From positions 24,057,133 to 24,121,132 of the forward strand of contig CM019718.1 in assembly GCA_009760885.1 (NCBI GenBank): a DNA stretch of 64,000 bases. Direction: 5' to 3'. The position numbers and the translations under genes are program-made. Below, piece by piece: positions 1 through 11,719 of this stretch; within the stretch, counting starts at the first letter, position 1; every line of letters begins with the position of its first letter. The notes beneath the pieces are model-generated. The model saw nothing but the letters and a program-made list of their open reading frames with translations, had not been told where the DNA came from and did not search any database. The DNA comes from Achatina immaculata (taxonomy: Eukaryota; Mollusca; Gastropoda; Stylommatophora; Achatinidae).

Positions 1-41
1 TCTTGTGGTATTAGTGCAAGTGCTCATGTCCTGTTTTAGGG

Positions 42-240
42 ATCATTTCTAAAGGTTTGTCTTTTTTGGTTAAGATCAAAATGTAGCTCTGCGCTCTGTA
101 GAATGTACACTTTGTTATTTTGGAACAAACGAGAAACTTGAGGCCCGCCCTGCACATTGACTGCCTGGAGTAAGGTCCACATCTCGTTACGGGTGGACCC
201 GATTTGCAGTACCACCGGGTCAAGGCCTGTTGTTTTCGTC
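42..240 (+). ncRNA. U2 snRNA-like sequence, copy 1
   Basis: About 200 bp that follows U2 spliceosomal RNA from end to end. The start ATCATTTCT and the segment TTTTGGTTAAGATCAAAATG match the U2 5' region with a short insertion between them. TGTAGC stands where U2 has the branch-point-pairing GUAGUA. A T-rich TTATTTTGGA lies where the Sm site is expected. At 196-222 the stem-loop GACCCGATTTGCAGTACC with its pairing arm CCGGGTC matches U2 stem-loop IV. The flank GTCTTAAAAAAAAAAG at 241-256 recurs after copy 2 and loosely resembles an snRNA 3' box. Divergence suggests a pseudogene or a U2-derived repeat rather than the working U2 gene. Confidence 0.5.
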
Positions 241-479
241 GTCTTAAAAAAAAAAGTTTTGTAGCACCTTGGAAAAGATCAGATACGATACCCTCATCAA
301 GGGAACCTTATCCCTGAGGCAGGAGAGAAGATCGCTTACGTTGACGGCACGGTCTCCTTTCCTACAAACATCTCCTCAGTCCGGCACATTTTAGACACTT
401 TCAAAGAATTTAGAGAAGGCATTGGCGCTAAAATAAACATTTAAAAAGTCATAAATCATAGGTATGGGGAAATAGACCA

Positions 480-1075
480 ATAAGTCGGATTTCCCGTTCG
501 ACCTAACACACGTTAACAGCATGGACGTATATGGAATACTCTACACAGCAACACCATCACAAGCAAACAAAACTCGATGGAGAGGCATAATATAGAAAAT
601 TAAAAACAGATTTATACAAATGCACAACAACAACAATCTTCGGTAGAAGTGAACACCTTCGTCAGGCCTAAACTGATCTACATAGCAAACATCTCCCCCC
701 TTGCCAGCAACAGTACTCAAGGAAATCAACAAACTAGTCAGAAACTTCATCTTTAGGAACACCAGACACAGCATCCAACAAAAGACACAGATGCAAGACA
801 AGAAACCAGGTGGCATCGCGCTACAAAACATTACAACAAAAGTACAAGCACTAAGAATTAAATACCTCGGAAGTATTATCAAAGAGCCACGAAAACAGGC
901 ACTAGCGAACTGTTATGTAGGACTTAGATTATCCAACTTTTGTAGAATCACCAACACACAACCTCATCATTTTGGAACTCTACCCTTCTTCTACAAACAA
1001 TGTATACAAAACTTAACAAAACTTGAACACTTACTACACACACAAAAAAAACTTCAGATATTTACAAGGAACTAG
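480..1075 (+). mobile_element. Non-LTR retrotransposon relic, Tx1/L1-like RT C-terminal part
   Basis: The translation from about 701 (KLVRNFIFRN, then QDKKPGGIALQNI and KVQALRIKYLG) has the spacing of the segment after the RT thumb in L1/Tx1 elements, where a short basic block is followed by a KxGG(L/I)xL motif. Upstream, 570-700 can be read as W-R-G-I-I then a Y-x-x-x-L-I-Y-I-A-N-I-like stretch, but only across stops. No catalytic RT motif remains. This is a decayed 5'-truncated copy. Clade assignment is from motif memory only. Confidence 0.5.
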
Positions 1076-1104
1076 TCAGAGAACAAGAACCATAGTTACA
1101 ATTT

Positions 1105-1480
1105 AGAACAGTGTATGGGCATAGGAAGAAAACCAGTGTATGGGCATAGGGAGAAAGCCAATGCAAGAATACAGGAAAAAAGCCATTGTGGAGAAAGCCA
1201 TTGTATGAGTATAGGGAGAAAGTCACTGTATGGGTAAAGGAAGAAAGCCACTGTATGGGTATAGGGGAAAAGCCATTGTATGGGCACAGGGAGAAAGTCA
1301 CTGTTTGGGTATAGGGAGAAAACCATTGTATGGGTATAGGAGAAAGTCACTGTGTGGGTAAAGGAAGAAAACCAGTGTTTGAGTAGAGAGAGTAAACCAT
1401 TGTATGGGTATAGGAAAAAGTCGTTGTATGAGTACAGGGGGAAAGCCACTGTATAAGTACTGTGGAAATCCAGTGTCAAG
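1105..1480 (+). repeat. 25-bp minisatellite (about 15 units)
   Basis: Tandem units of 24-25 bp of the type GGGAGAAAGCCACTGTATGG plus GTATA run through this stretch, degenerating at 1440-1600. Units of 24 bp stay in frame, so both strands give long repetitive open frames. The + frame shows recurring GEKPLYGY-like peptides that mimic zinc-finger linkers, but no C2H2 spacing is present. Confidence 0.85.
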
Positions 1481-1599
1481 GGACAATGAGGAAGCTTTGT
1501 ATGGTTACTGTGAGAAAACCAATGTCTACAAATGCTTTTTTCCATACAAAACTGCCACCAACTCCAAAGCTGTTGCACACTTTACTGAGTGTCAACTTT

Positions 1600-2530
1600 A
1601 ACCTAGGCCTAAATAGCAATTGGTACTTCTAACACCTGACCATAATTACACAAAATCACACAAATGTCAATCTAAGACTCTTAATACTTGTGGACATATA
1701 TAAGCTACTAAGCTTGCCTTTCTAATTATAGTTTGTTCTTCGGAATATAAAAAATAAATCAATAAGGAGGGATCACCGTTCCCATGAACATGTATATACA
1801 AGGATCCAAAAATATCGTATCATGACTCATTTGTGACCATTTATTTTAAGAGGCTAAGTTTAATGTACTGGCTATTCTTCAGTAGTATATACATACTGAA
1901 TAATTTTTCTGATTCATACATAGCACAAACTTCGTTCACACAGTATTGTCTAATCTATACAGCTGATGTCTACACCGACGAGTTGTGCGATGCCCAATAT
2001 TGGGATAACTGAATAATTAATGAGACAGAAGATGTCAAATCACTATAGGCTTTACAAAATTTAAGAGCTGTATTTACACTTTCTCCAGTGAAAATCCCCA
2101 TTTTTCTCTGCAGTCTTCATCAAGATTGATATCTGTTCTCATTTCCCGTTAATTTTATCAAAGAGAGGTCCTCAGTTTCGATTGTTGTGTTATTTATTGA
2201 TGTGCCAGCCATTTTCTTTTCGGTGCTCCACGTAAATCAGAGTACTAGTGTTTCTTCTCGCAGTGTTTCGTACCGGCATATTTCCTCTTTTTATGTTCCA
2301 GCTTAGGAAAATCAGACTTAGCTGAAAGGTTTAACAAAACAGCTGTCTTTCATGTGCTAATGGAGTTCCTATGTATCCATTTCGTCTTGCATAAACTATT
2401 GCTTACATAAAAAAATTGTATATAAATCTGTGATGTATCCATTTATAAAAAAGGCGCTGAACTTTTACTTTGTTCGTATAGATCTACAATTTTGTAGCGG
2501 AGAAAGCCGCCGATTTCCATGGTTAAAGAA
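1600..2530. other. No recognisable feature
   Basis: AT-rich sequence without a convincing coding exon, RNA gene or transposon signature. Confidence 0.6.
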
Positions 2531-2534
2531 GAAA

Positions 2535-2771
2535 AGACTTATATCGTTACATGTGTGTGGACAATCTCCGAGAGACCTATATCGTTACATGTGTGTGGAC
2601 AATCTCCAAGAGTCTTATATCGTTACATGTGTGTGTGGACAATCTCCAAGAGACTTACATCGGTATATGTGTGTGGACAATCTCCAAGAGTCTTACATCG
2701 TTACATGTGTGCGGACAATCTCCGAGAGACCTATATCGTTACATGTGTGTGGACAATCTCCAAGAGACTAA
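2535..2771. repeat. 38-bp minisatellite (about 6 units)
   Basis: Six near-identical units containing CGTTACATGTGTGTGGACAA and TCTCC(A/G)AGAGAC. One unit has an extra GT. All three + frames stay open through it, which explains the overlapping repetitive ORFs there; they are not genes. Confidence 0.9.
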
Positions 2772-3289
2772 CAGCAGCCATCCTCTTTCAAGTGCAAGCA
2801 GCAAGGTGAAAGAATATACAGCTAAAGGATGGAGGTGGAGCAAGATGATGACGTCTTGAATGCATGAAATAATAGCATTTGCTTCGATTCTTCCAGACGC
2901 AAGCGTCATAGCTGTCACAGGAAACAGATCTTATCCATGGTGAGACAATGCGCTGTGACAGTATATAAACAGTAGTGGCAGAGAGGCGCTGTTTTCAAAC
3001 AATGGTAGGCTTTTGGGAACTTACAAAAACTTGGCTCCAATTTGGCGCCAAAGCTGCCGAAGCTGCATGACTAAAATGATGAGGCACTGAACACCGAGAA
3101 AATAAACACTTCTGGTGTATACCTTTCTTTCCTCTTTAAATACTGAGAGTGGAACAAAAAAATTTCTTAACAAAAATAATCTGTTAGAAATTTTTAAAAA
3201 TGTACAGCCTGCTGGTGGAAGGAGGGGGGGGGGAACAATTTATAGACAGAAGTTCAGTTACTGATCAAACTGAATCATCAATTTCTGTT

Positions 3290-3890
3290 AATAGATAAAT
3301 GCAGGCCCGATGTAATCTTTTGCCTTGTCATCAATCACTAACACTGAAAGTAAGGAAAAGAACTCTCCAATGTTATATTGAACTGATCATGTTTTATGGA
3401 TGTGAAACATGGACAGTCACCAGGAAAGTACAGAGCCGTCTGGAGGCCACGGGAATGTGGTTCCTTAGAAGAAAGCTAAAGATACTACGGGCAGCGAAGA
3501 GATCACACGAAGAGGTCCCGAAAGAGGCAGAAGAAGAGAGACAAACGATAACAAAACTCAGGAAGAGATAATCTAAATTCATAATAATAAGCCTCACAAG
3601 AACAGGTCGACTGGAGTTTTTGATAACAACAGGGTTGATAGAGGGCAAAAGAGATCAATGCAGACAAAGAAAGAAGAAGATGGGCGGACTGTCGAAGTGG
3701 CATGGAGACGGAAAACGGGTCCAGGTCATAATTAACACCTGGAATAGAGAATTGTGAAAAAAGCATGACCGTCGACGCCTGTCGCCACGGCAATAGAGGC
3801 CCGACCATCGGAAGTAGAGGTGAAGGGAAAGCCAGAGTTAGCCATGGGGTCAGAGCTGTTGAAGGGATCGGGAGGCCCTGTTTAGCCACC
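3290..3890 (+). mobile_element. RTE/BovB-type LINE relic, C-terminal end
   Basis: The open frame 3299-3571 contains FYGCETWTVTRKVQSRLEA then MWFLRRKLKI, the usual start of the post-RT domain of BovB/RTE-like elements. After a stop near 3570, frames continue with LEFLITTGLIEGKRDQ (matching the L-x-H-x-x-x-T-G-x-I-x-G-K-R motif) and further remains to about 3880. The copy is 5'-truncated and interrupted by stops and frameshifts. It resembles the larger element at 49.4-51.6 kb. Confidence 0.65.
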
Positions 3891-4164
3891 TTCTATTTAT
3901 AGTAACAGGAAAGCACTATAACGTCCCCCCCTTCCTAGAATATTCTGTGTTTAAAAAGGAGGTCCGATACTAACCTATGACAGGGCAACATACGGCTCTT
4001 CTTCACCTCCCAACATAAGAGTCATGTCTCACACTGACGGATTAGAATGGACACCAAAAAACAGTAACATGAATTTATTTATTTCTCATTTATTCCTAAC
4101 ATATACTATATAAACACGAATAGCACACCAATGTTGATACAAAAAAATCTTTGCTTGAAAGAAT

Positions 4165-4320
4165 AAGTGTTTTATTTTGATGGCAATAAGTACTGTCTTA
4201 TTTTGATGACAACAAGTAGTGTCTTGTTTTGATAACAAGAAGCAATGTCTTATTTTGATAACAAGAGGTAGTGTCTTCTTTCGATAACAAGACGTAGTGC
4301 CTTATTTTGATAACAAACAG
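4165..4320. repeat. 27-bp degenerate minisatellite (about 6 units)
   Basis: Units such as TAGTGTCTTATTTTGATAAC followed by AAGA/AAGT recur six times with substitutions. Confidence 0.7.
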
Positions 4321-5765
4321 ATGTTTTCATGAAGAGGGGTACTATCTTATGATGACTGGAAGTAGGGTATTTTCCAGCTTAGATTAGAAAAAAAAGACAC
4401 TTACATATACTCTAAGTATTGAAACGTAGTCAAGAACTTTGAAGGAAAACATACAAAGCAAAAAAAAATGACTACTACCGAGACAATGTAGAAGGCATTG
4501 TCGCTAAGGCATCTGGCAAAGGAGTGAACACAGAATGGTGTAAACGAAGTCATATAATGTTCACGAGATTATTAAAACGAGTCAATTCTTAATCTGGTGT
4601 AACTAACACAATTTTAATGTAATATATTCTTTTCTCTTGAATGTTAAATTGTTTCCTGGTCTTGGAAAATATTTATTTTTTTTTTCAATCTCTTTTTTTT
4701 CCCGGTATCATTTCCCCTTCAGATGCTACAAACGACCAAGCAGGGAAGTTACGACAGTGAAGTGTCGCCGATCAAAGTCGCTCCATCTAATGCGAAGATA
4801 CAGTTCTCAAGCTGAAAGAGATAGTGGATCAGTGACCCATATACGATAGCTACCAATGACCCATAACTGATAGCGATCAATAACCCAGAGCTGAATTCTT
4901 GCGTCAAGGTTAGCGCCCAGAGCAAATCAAGATCCTATTCTACATCGCTTTGGCACTTTCTGGAAACAGACCGCAGTGAATGGTAATTGAATAGGGAGGC
5001 AAACTCGGTGTTAAAAATAAAACCATGCCGAACATGAATGTGTCCAGCCAAACGGCACAGATATGATCTGCTGCATTACCGTGACACAAAGAAATGAACG
5101 CCCTTTTGAGGGAGAGTGCAGAAGAAAAAAATCGCTCCTAAGGTTATATGTCTTAAATCATTAGCACATGGCGTTTCGGTTAGCATGCAACTGCTGCGCT
5201 GAAGACCTTTATCCTGGCTCAGGAAAATCTTTGTTTTCTGAAGTTTCCTTCACCGCTGTCGTGCCAGCGTTCCTGCCATCTTTTTATTTGTTGTGTCCCT
5301 TACCTACGGTTGCGTTTTTCAAAGCTCTTCGAGTACATAGAGTTCGCTTTCTTCTATTTGGATGTCGAGATCATGCGATGTTCGCTTATGGCAGTCTGTA
5401 TTTAATTTAATTTTTTGGCAGTATTTAATAGCATTTTACGGAATTTCATTCACCTTACAGTCAGTGTGCCGTGACATTTTAGTGTGCCGCAAAATTTTGG
5501 AAATTTGCTGTGGAATTTCGTCATCAGAATTTTAAAAAAAACTAATCAGTACCTGGTTCATTCTACGCTACCATAATTCTATTTTGCGGTCTTCAACTTC
5601 TACATCTCCCCTTCCTCCTGTACTATTTTAACGTTTTTAATCTGGGCACATAACAGACAGCATTTCGTTTCGCGTCGGTCAACTTTTACTATTCCCGCCA
5701 TTTAAACTTTAAGTCACAATGTCACAAGATGGCAGCATAAAGCCGACGTTATTTTCTCGTTGAAA
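4320..5765. other. No recognisable feature
   Basis: Only short open frames without family resemblance. An AT-rich stretch with T-runs lies near 4670-4700. Confidence 0.55.
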
Positions 5766-6136
5766 TAAGTTTAATTCTTTCCAGACTAAATTTTTACGAT
5801 GAATATTTTGGCCAAACACCATAAGAAATAACAGTTTGTTGGCAGAAATGCAGTTTAAGCCACTGACAGTAATTATTGAGGAAAGACGCTGGCGATGGTT
5901 GGGACATGTGCTCCGAATGACTGACAACTCATTACCAAAAATAGCACTAAGATGGACACCACAGGGGAACAGAAGTAAAGGTAGACCAAAAGAGACATGG
6001 AGAAGAACAACAGAGAGGATGTTGAGCAATAGAGGGCTCACCTGGCAAGAGCAGAAAAAAAGTCAAAGGACAGGCATTTGTGGAAAACCCTTGCGGAAAC
6101 CCCATGTGAACTTGGCACTTAAGGTTCAGAGATATT
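5766..6136 (+). mobile_element. LINE family B, 5'-truncated 3' fragment
   Basis: This fragment repeats the 3' end of the intact family-B copy at 59.9-61.0 kb: ERRWRWLGHVLRMTDNSLPK, ALRWTPQG, GRPKETWRRTTERMLSNRG, then the terminal CACTTAAGGTTCAGAGA. A single-base deletion near 6045 shifts the frame before the natural end. A short deletion near 5790 removes codons relative to the 60.65-kb copy. Confidence 0.8.
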
Positions 6137-6169
6137 CTCGCTGATAACTGCCTCACAGAGCCCGCTCGC

Positions 6170-6442
6170 TTTCGTTGTAATACTTGCACTGCCGTTGTAT
6201 CGCATCTCAGTTGTAATACGTGCACTGCCGTTGTATCGCATCTCAGTTGTAATACTTGCACTGCCGTTGTATCGCATCTCAGTTGTAATACTTGCACTGC
6301 CGTTGTATCGCATCTCAGTTGTAATACGTGCACTGCCGTTGTATCGCATCTCAGTTGTAATACTTGCACTGCCGTTGTATCGCATCTCAGTTGTAATACT
6401 TGCACTGCCGTTGTATCGCATCTCAGTTGTAATACTTGCACT
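6170..6442. repeat. 36-bp minisatellite (about 7.5 units)
   Basis: Nearly perfect 36-bp units (GTAATACTTGCACTGCCGTT plus GTATCGCATCTCAGTT). The only frequent variant is T/G in the ACTTG/ACGTG position. Because 36 is a multiple of three, several frames are open across the array on both strands. Confidence 0.92.
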
Positions 6443-6499
6443 CCCTCGAGAACATGAATTATCTCCTCTTTAAAGGCATAGGTTTCTTCTCCAAGTCAG

Positions 6500-8335
6500 T
6501 CATTTGCTTGTCCCTTGCAGAACTTTGTCTCCCTAACACTCTCCTGTGGGCCTCTCAGTTGTAAGCAAGATGACCTGCTGCTGATGCATCCATTTGCAGA
6601 TTATCAACGATGTCTTACAACCATTTTCGCCTTGGTCTTCCTCTCTTTCTTTTTCCCAAGATGGTCTTCTCTAGATTATCATGATGTTTAATGTGTCCAA
6701 AATATTTTAGTTTTCTCTCTTTTAATCCTCTTTACTAGACAATTTTCTTAAATATTAAGTTATTATAGTAAGAACCTTGAGAATATACGGAATTCAAAAG
6801 TTATAAGCATAAAAGCCTAATTAAGATTATTCAATTCAAATGTAATATCCACCCTCATTTATGCATGGGAAAGCTGGAAAACAACTAAAGAAATAGACAA
6901 GAAATTAGACTCTTTTGAAAACAAATTCTTAAGGAAAATACTCGGCATCAAGTGGAATGAATTCAAGAACAATGCAGAGATAAGACAGATGGCTGAGCAA
7001 CAACCAGTCTTATGGGTGATCAGGAAAAGGAGATGGACATATGTTGGTCACCTGATGAGAAGAAATGATCAGAGAATCCCAAAACAAGCTATCAAGTGGA
7101 ACGCAACAAACCAAAGAAAAAGAGGCAGACCGCGTGAAACTCTGAAGAGGACATTGTTAAGAGAGGCCATATTAACGGGCATAAAATCCCTTGATAAGGT
7201 TGAAAGACTCATCGAAAACAGGAAAAATTGGCGAACTACCTTGCGAGCCCTATGTGACGTTTAACGGCTCGGGAAGGATATAAGATATAAGAAGAAGAAG
7301 ATATTTGAAAAACTCTTCTGTAGCATTTATATTCAAAGGCATTTATGTGTTTCTCAGCTGTTTCGTTAAGTGTCCAGGTCTCACAGAAATATGTTGCGAT
7401 GGAAAAGATGCATGCCCTTAAAAAATTATTTTTGTAGTTCTGTCTGTTCCTCTCCACAGATTTGTTAGTTGGTTTATTTTTTGAAAAGTGTTAGATGTTC
7501 TCCTTCTAATTTCCCTCATTTTATCTCCATTATTGGTTAGTAGATATTCAAAACTCTCCACTTCTTCTAGTTTTTCCTCATTGATACATATTTCAGTTGC
7601 CATATTTGTTTTGTCAGATTTTTTCTTCAATTTAGTTTTCTTTGCATTAAGATAGAGGTTTTGCTCTTCACTATTCTTACGGACTGACATAATTAGTTTT
7701 TCCATTCCTTTCTGTGTTGTGTACAGTAATACTGTGTCATCAGCATATCTAATCTCTGGTATTTCATAACATCCAATTGTTATGGCATCGTAATATTCTT
7801 TGTCTACATCTTCTCTAACATTCCTCATTATATTTTCAGTATACAAGTTTAATAAGTAAGGCGACAATATGCACCCCTGACGAACCCCTTTTTTTATGTC
7901 AAACCAAGTTGTTGTTTCACCATTATTTCTTACTTTTGCCTATAGGTCTAACTACAGCAGTGATGTTAATTGTATCAAATGTGTTGGAAATCCCATTTTT
8001 TTTTCATTATTTCCCCAAAATTCTGGTGTTGTACACAATCAAATGCCTTTGAATAGTATATAAAAGATAAATATAGATTCACATTAAATTCTCTGCATTT
8101 CTCTATTATTAATCTTATATTGAATATATGATCTCTTGATCCTCTTCCTTGCCTAAAACCAGCTTGGACCATATTGACTTCTTCTTCTATTTTCTTACGA
8201 AGTCTACCAATTATGATTTTTAACAGAATTTTACTGGCATGACTAATCAGGGCAAAAGTTCTTTAGTTTGTGCATAATTTCAGGTTACCCTTTTTTGGCA
8301 ATGGTATGAATACAGTTCTTCTCATTTCAAGATTT
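6500..8335 (-). mobile_element. LINE family C, RT to 3' end, interrupted by a family-A LINE
   Basis: Read on the minus strand, 8335 to 7302 encodes RT blocks with frameshifts: FIPLPKKGN, VQAGFRQGRGSRDHIFNIR, a degenerate SKAFDCVQH block, MSPYLLNLYTENIM, the catalytic RYADDTVLL (7740s) and the thumb end FLRACIFSIATYFCETWTLN to CYRRVFQI. The same element resumes at about 6768 and runs to its 3' end near 6505 (RKRGRPRRKW-type tail, then the sequence complementary to CTTGTCCCTTGCAGAACTTT). The stretch 6771-7301 is a family-A LINE on the other strand. About 30 bp of family-C sequence is missing at the insertion point compared with the + copy at 8.3-8.8 kb. Confidence 0.75.
6771..7301 (+). mobile_element. 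LINE family A, 5'-truncated copy A1, nested in family C
   Basis: Begins with sequence equivalent to the post-RT NLENI(W) region and includes IRKRRWTYVGHLMRRNDQRI, KRGRPRETLKRTLLREA and NWRTTLRALCDV with a stop at 7262-7264. It ends with the family-A tail, GATATAAGATATAAG followed by (AAG)n. The junctions on both sides are family-C minus-strand sequence, showing nested insertion. The RT catalytic region is absent. Confidence 0.82.
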
Positions 8336-8795
8336 TTAAGGGCATGCATCTTTCCCATCGCAACATATGCCTATGAGACCTGGACACTTAACAAAACATC
8401 TGAGAAACTCATAAATGCCTTTGAATGTAAATGCTACAGAAGAGTTCTTCAAATATCATGGACACAAAAAAGAACACATATATCTATACTACAAGAACTT
8501 AACATTGAAGAAGGCTGGCTAGTAAAGAGGATTAAAGAGAGAAAACTTAAATATTTTGGACACATTAGACGTCATGATAATCTAGAGAAGACTGTCTTGG
8601 AAGGTACATAATGGGAAAAAGAAAGAGAGGAAGACCAAGGCGAAGATGGCTGCAAACATCGTTGATGATCTGCAGATGGATGCATCAGCAGCAGGCCATC
8701 TTGCTCACAACCGAGAGGCCTACAGGAGTGCTGTTAGGGAGGCACAGTTCCGCAAGGGACATGCACATAAATGAATGTTATTTATTAGTCCAGTC
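8330..8795 (+). mobile_element. LINE family C, 5'-truncated plus-strand copy
   Basis: FLRACIFPIATYAYETWTLN, CYRRVLQIS, GWLVKRIKERKLKYFGHIRR and, after a stop at 8609-8611, GKRKRGRPRRRWLQT and ILLTTERPTG continue to a 3' end ACATGCACATAAATGAATG. It abuts head-to-head the minus-strand family-C copy at 6.5-8.33 kb without spacer, so about 130 bp of the same domain is present in both orientations. Confidence 0.78.
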
Positions 8796-8799
8796 CAGT

Positions 8800-10200
8800 C
8801 AATTAAATTGATTCTAGCTAACTGCTACTCTGCCTCAGTAACTGAGTTTTCATTACTTCCTAAATATTTTCATTACTTCACTTACTGATGATATGTCCTT
8901 CGTTGGTTTATAGCATATTATTTGCAGAAAATAGAAATTCTTTGAAGTTTCTACATTCTCATGGCGTCTCCTTCTCAACTATATGAAAAACAACACATGG
9001 AAAATCCTAGCATCAACTTTTTTAAAAAACTTTTCACATTTGGTGTAGTGATTCCTGAAGTTTGTATTATATTTTTGACTCAAATATGAAATATGCTTTA
9101 GGTTTAAACACTCATCAGTATTACATGACAGCAAATCAACATTACAGGCTGTAAAAATCAGACCATTGCTGTTTGTTTTAAACAGGAGTATGAGATTATC
9201 ACAGATTATCACTCTCTCTTACAAGAATATTAAGAACCTAAGTCTTTAATTTTTGTTCTGTTTTTGTGTTATCTGTTGCGTTGTTTTCTGTATCCAATTA
9301 CTGGAAAATGTTTTTGCCGAAATATTTAGTGACTATATGTTTTTCACTTATATGTGCTCATCTTGTTTTCTGCCATTCTTGTTTCTACCTACTTTCCTCA
9401 CTCTCTTTACCTTTCTGGAAACTGAAGCTTACACCTTCGTCTAACTTCTCAAATGATGCTGCACCATTTTAGTGAGTGCGTGGAGGTAAATATGTGACAA
9501 TATTAGCAACAGGATGATAGTATTTATGATAAAGTGTCAGTATCAGCAACCGGTTGGCAGCATTAGTAATGGAGTGATAGTATTGATGACAGCACCTGTG
9601 ACAGGGTACTGCACGTGAAATCTTGACACGCACGCACAGCTTGTGTGAAATCACGCACCAACTATTTTGATAACGAAAGAGAGGGGTGATCGAAAAAGAA
9701 AATAAAGTGACGAAAGAGGACATCCCATAGGGATCCCGACGTAACAAAGCAGCAGGAAGATACGGAGTAGAGGGGCTTAGAGGATTGTTATTATCATCAT
9801 TGTCAGGACTGGGGCTTGGATTTTTTCGTCAAGTATAACGTTAAGGGGCCGCGTTTTTAGTTCCATGGCTAAATTATAACCAAAGCTAGATTCTCATGAA
9901 ACACTTGAAGTTTGAAGTGCAACATATCTCCTTTCTTATCGTGAGCCGTTGTACACACTTTGAAGATGCTAGTGAGATATGTCACAAACGGATGGAAAAA
10001 TAAAGAAACCAGCTTTTTTGAGCGCATCCTGAAAAACAAGTCTTGAATGATTACTGAACGCTGGAACGCAATCTTCTGTCCGTGGCGTTGCCTTCCAGTT
10101 CGGCAGAGTTTCTTTTTGTTAGGTCTGTGTTCTGGGATCGTTACCCTTTCTAAGCTGGCTTGGTAACGTCATCCCAGATCCCATGGCTGATAGAAAAATC
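8800..10200. other. No recognisable gene; weak degenerate repeats
   Basis: AT-rich sequence. At 9480-9620 a loose repeat of TGATAGTATT(T/G)ATGA-type words is visible. Open frames here have no family resemblance. Confidence 0.5.
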
Positions 10201-10203
10201 TCC

Positions 10204-10440
10204 TATTCATGACTTACGAATGTCTTTGAGTCTCGGGTTTGGTATATCACGTGATTTCATTCCTTCCACAAGTTCGTCATGACTGGCTTCTCTAGAAGTA
10301 AACTGTCGTCTAATTACAAAGTTCAGTCTCTTTGCATCTTCATCTTCAGATTTGGCCCTCCTTTTCTCCTCTTCGTAAAGTGCCTCACCACGTGACAATC
10401 TTTCGTCACTTAGTTCTTGTGCTTTATGGAGTAATCTTTT
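10204..10440 (-). CDS. Unidentified charged protein segment (exon or gene fragment)
   Basis: A minus-strand frame is open from about 10461 (after a TAA) to a TGA near 10207. It reads RKRLLHKAQELSDERLSRG, then LYEEEKRRAKSEDEDAKRLN, VIRRQFTSREASHDELVEG and MKSRDIPNPRLKDIRKS. The composition (alternating acidic and basic residues, few hydrophobics, helix-friendly, no low-complexity repeat) looks like a real soluble helical protein rather than chance translation. There is no pyrimidine tract and AG directly upstream that I would trust as an acceptor, so start and splicing are unknown. It could be a terminal exon, a decayed retrocopy or part of an unrecognised mobile-element ORF. I do not recognise the family. 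Confidence 0.35.
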
Positions 10441-10459
10441 ACGGTTGACTTGTACTTAT

Positions 10460-11160
10460 CCTCGTTTAACGTTACGTGATCTTTATAACGTCCCATAATC
10501 TAAAGGTCTAGGGAGAAAAGTAAATTCTAGAATTCCTGTTTATGGGGGTAGTCAGAATTAAAGCTCGCATTTATCTTAATGAAAGCCACAGCATCAAAGG
10601 TCTTTAACTGTTTAATCTAAGAGCGTTCTTGCTAAGCAAACATTGTTGTTACAGCTGGCTCTCATTACTATGACGAAAAGCAGAGACCTTAAAAGCAGGT
10701 GTCTCAAGGAACCTGCTGTTACATTCATTGTGTTCACACTTTCCTTATAAAGACTCCTTTAATAAATTTTCGTATTTTTGTTTGCTAACAGACATTTTCT
10801 TATATTCCAAATATTTGATTTAGCATTTGTTTCATAGACTGTGTGGCCGTTTTGCTATGCAGCTACGTATTATTGTAATGTCACATTTAAGGCATGTTTG
10901 GGAAAATGTCAGAGTATTACCCGGTACATATCTGTATGGAGTGCCCGTAGCCATATTGGGGACAGAAACGTTCTTTAGCCCTTTTTTACCATTCTAATTA
11001 ACAAAAAGACGGAATAACTGACGTAGACTTGAGTTCACCTATATTTTAATGTTACTGTTTCCTTACATTAGATGTTATTTGTTTTCTTCTTAATGACGTT
11101 AAATCAGTGCTTCCTTTTCATCCTCGTGGCCCAGATGTTTAATAAAATTCCCTAGTGCAA
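10460..11160. other. No recognisable feature
   Basis: Non-coding AT-rich sequence between the 10.2-kb ORF and the Penelope relic. Confidence 0.5.
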
Positions 11161-11164
11161 TCTG

Positions 11165-11715
11165 TCACTGCTAGAGCTCAATCCCGACACTTTTGACATC
11201 TCTAATGACCCCACACCTCCGCCCCAAATACATTAGTCTACAAACGGAAACCAAATCTGAAGGACATCTTCGTCCACATATACCTTAAGCGAGCTCTTCT
11301 CATTGTCGGAACTAAAAATTACAACAGAACCCAAAGTGTCACCTGCCCCGTAGACTGGGAAACGAAATTACTTTTTCCAAAACTATCCCAAAACTCCCTG
11401 AGTGATTCATTTGCGAGTCCCACAATGTAATATATGAGCTAATACTGTAGAGTAACCTACATTGGAGAGACCGGTCTTAGATTAGGTGACCGCATGCAGA
11501 AATATCACGATGACGTCTCCCACCATGCTTATAAGCCAGTCTCTGATGATTTCAAAGGCCTTAACCACAGAGGCAAGTCTGATTTTCTAGTAACAACCAT
11601 TACACAAACAATGTCACTCTGAAGACAGAAACCGCTACATACAGGAATATGGGACACTAGAACAGAACGGTGTGAACACAAAATTGAGCTATACCTAACC
11701 TTTCTTTTCTGAACA
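11165..11715 (+). mobile_element. Penelope-like element relic (GIY-YIG endonuclease end)
   Basis: With several frameshifts the + strand reads as the C-terminal part of a Penelope-like retroelement. At 11457-11520 it encodes YIGETGLRLGDRMQKYHDDV, the GIY-YIG nuclease core, preceded by a degenerate Cys-rich CNVIYEL(I/M)C-like region. It is followed by LNHRGKSDFLV and then RYIQEYGTLEQNGVNTKLSY near 11630-11690, the usual C-terminal helix region. It is related to but clearly diverged from the copy at 23.8-26.2 kb. The RT domain is absent. Confidence 0.7.
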
Positions 11716-11719
11716 CACT

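Noticed and set aside
1404..1601. C2H2 zinc-finger gene
   Set aside because: GEKP-like words recur but Cys and His spacing is absent.
6170..6442. CRISPR-like array of 36-bp repeats
   Set aside because: Units are directly adjacent without spacers and the genome is eukaryotic; it is a minisatellite.
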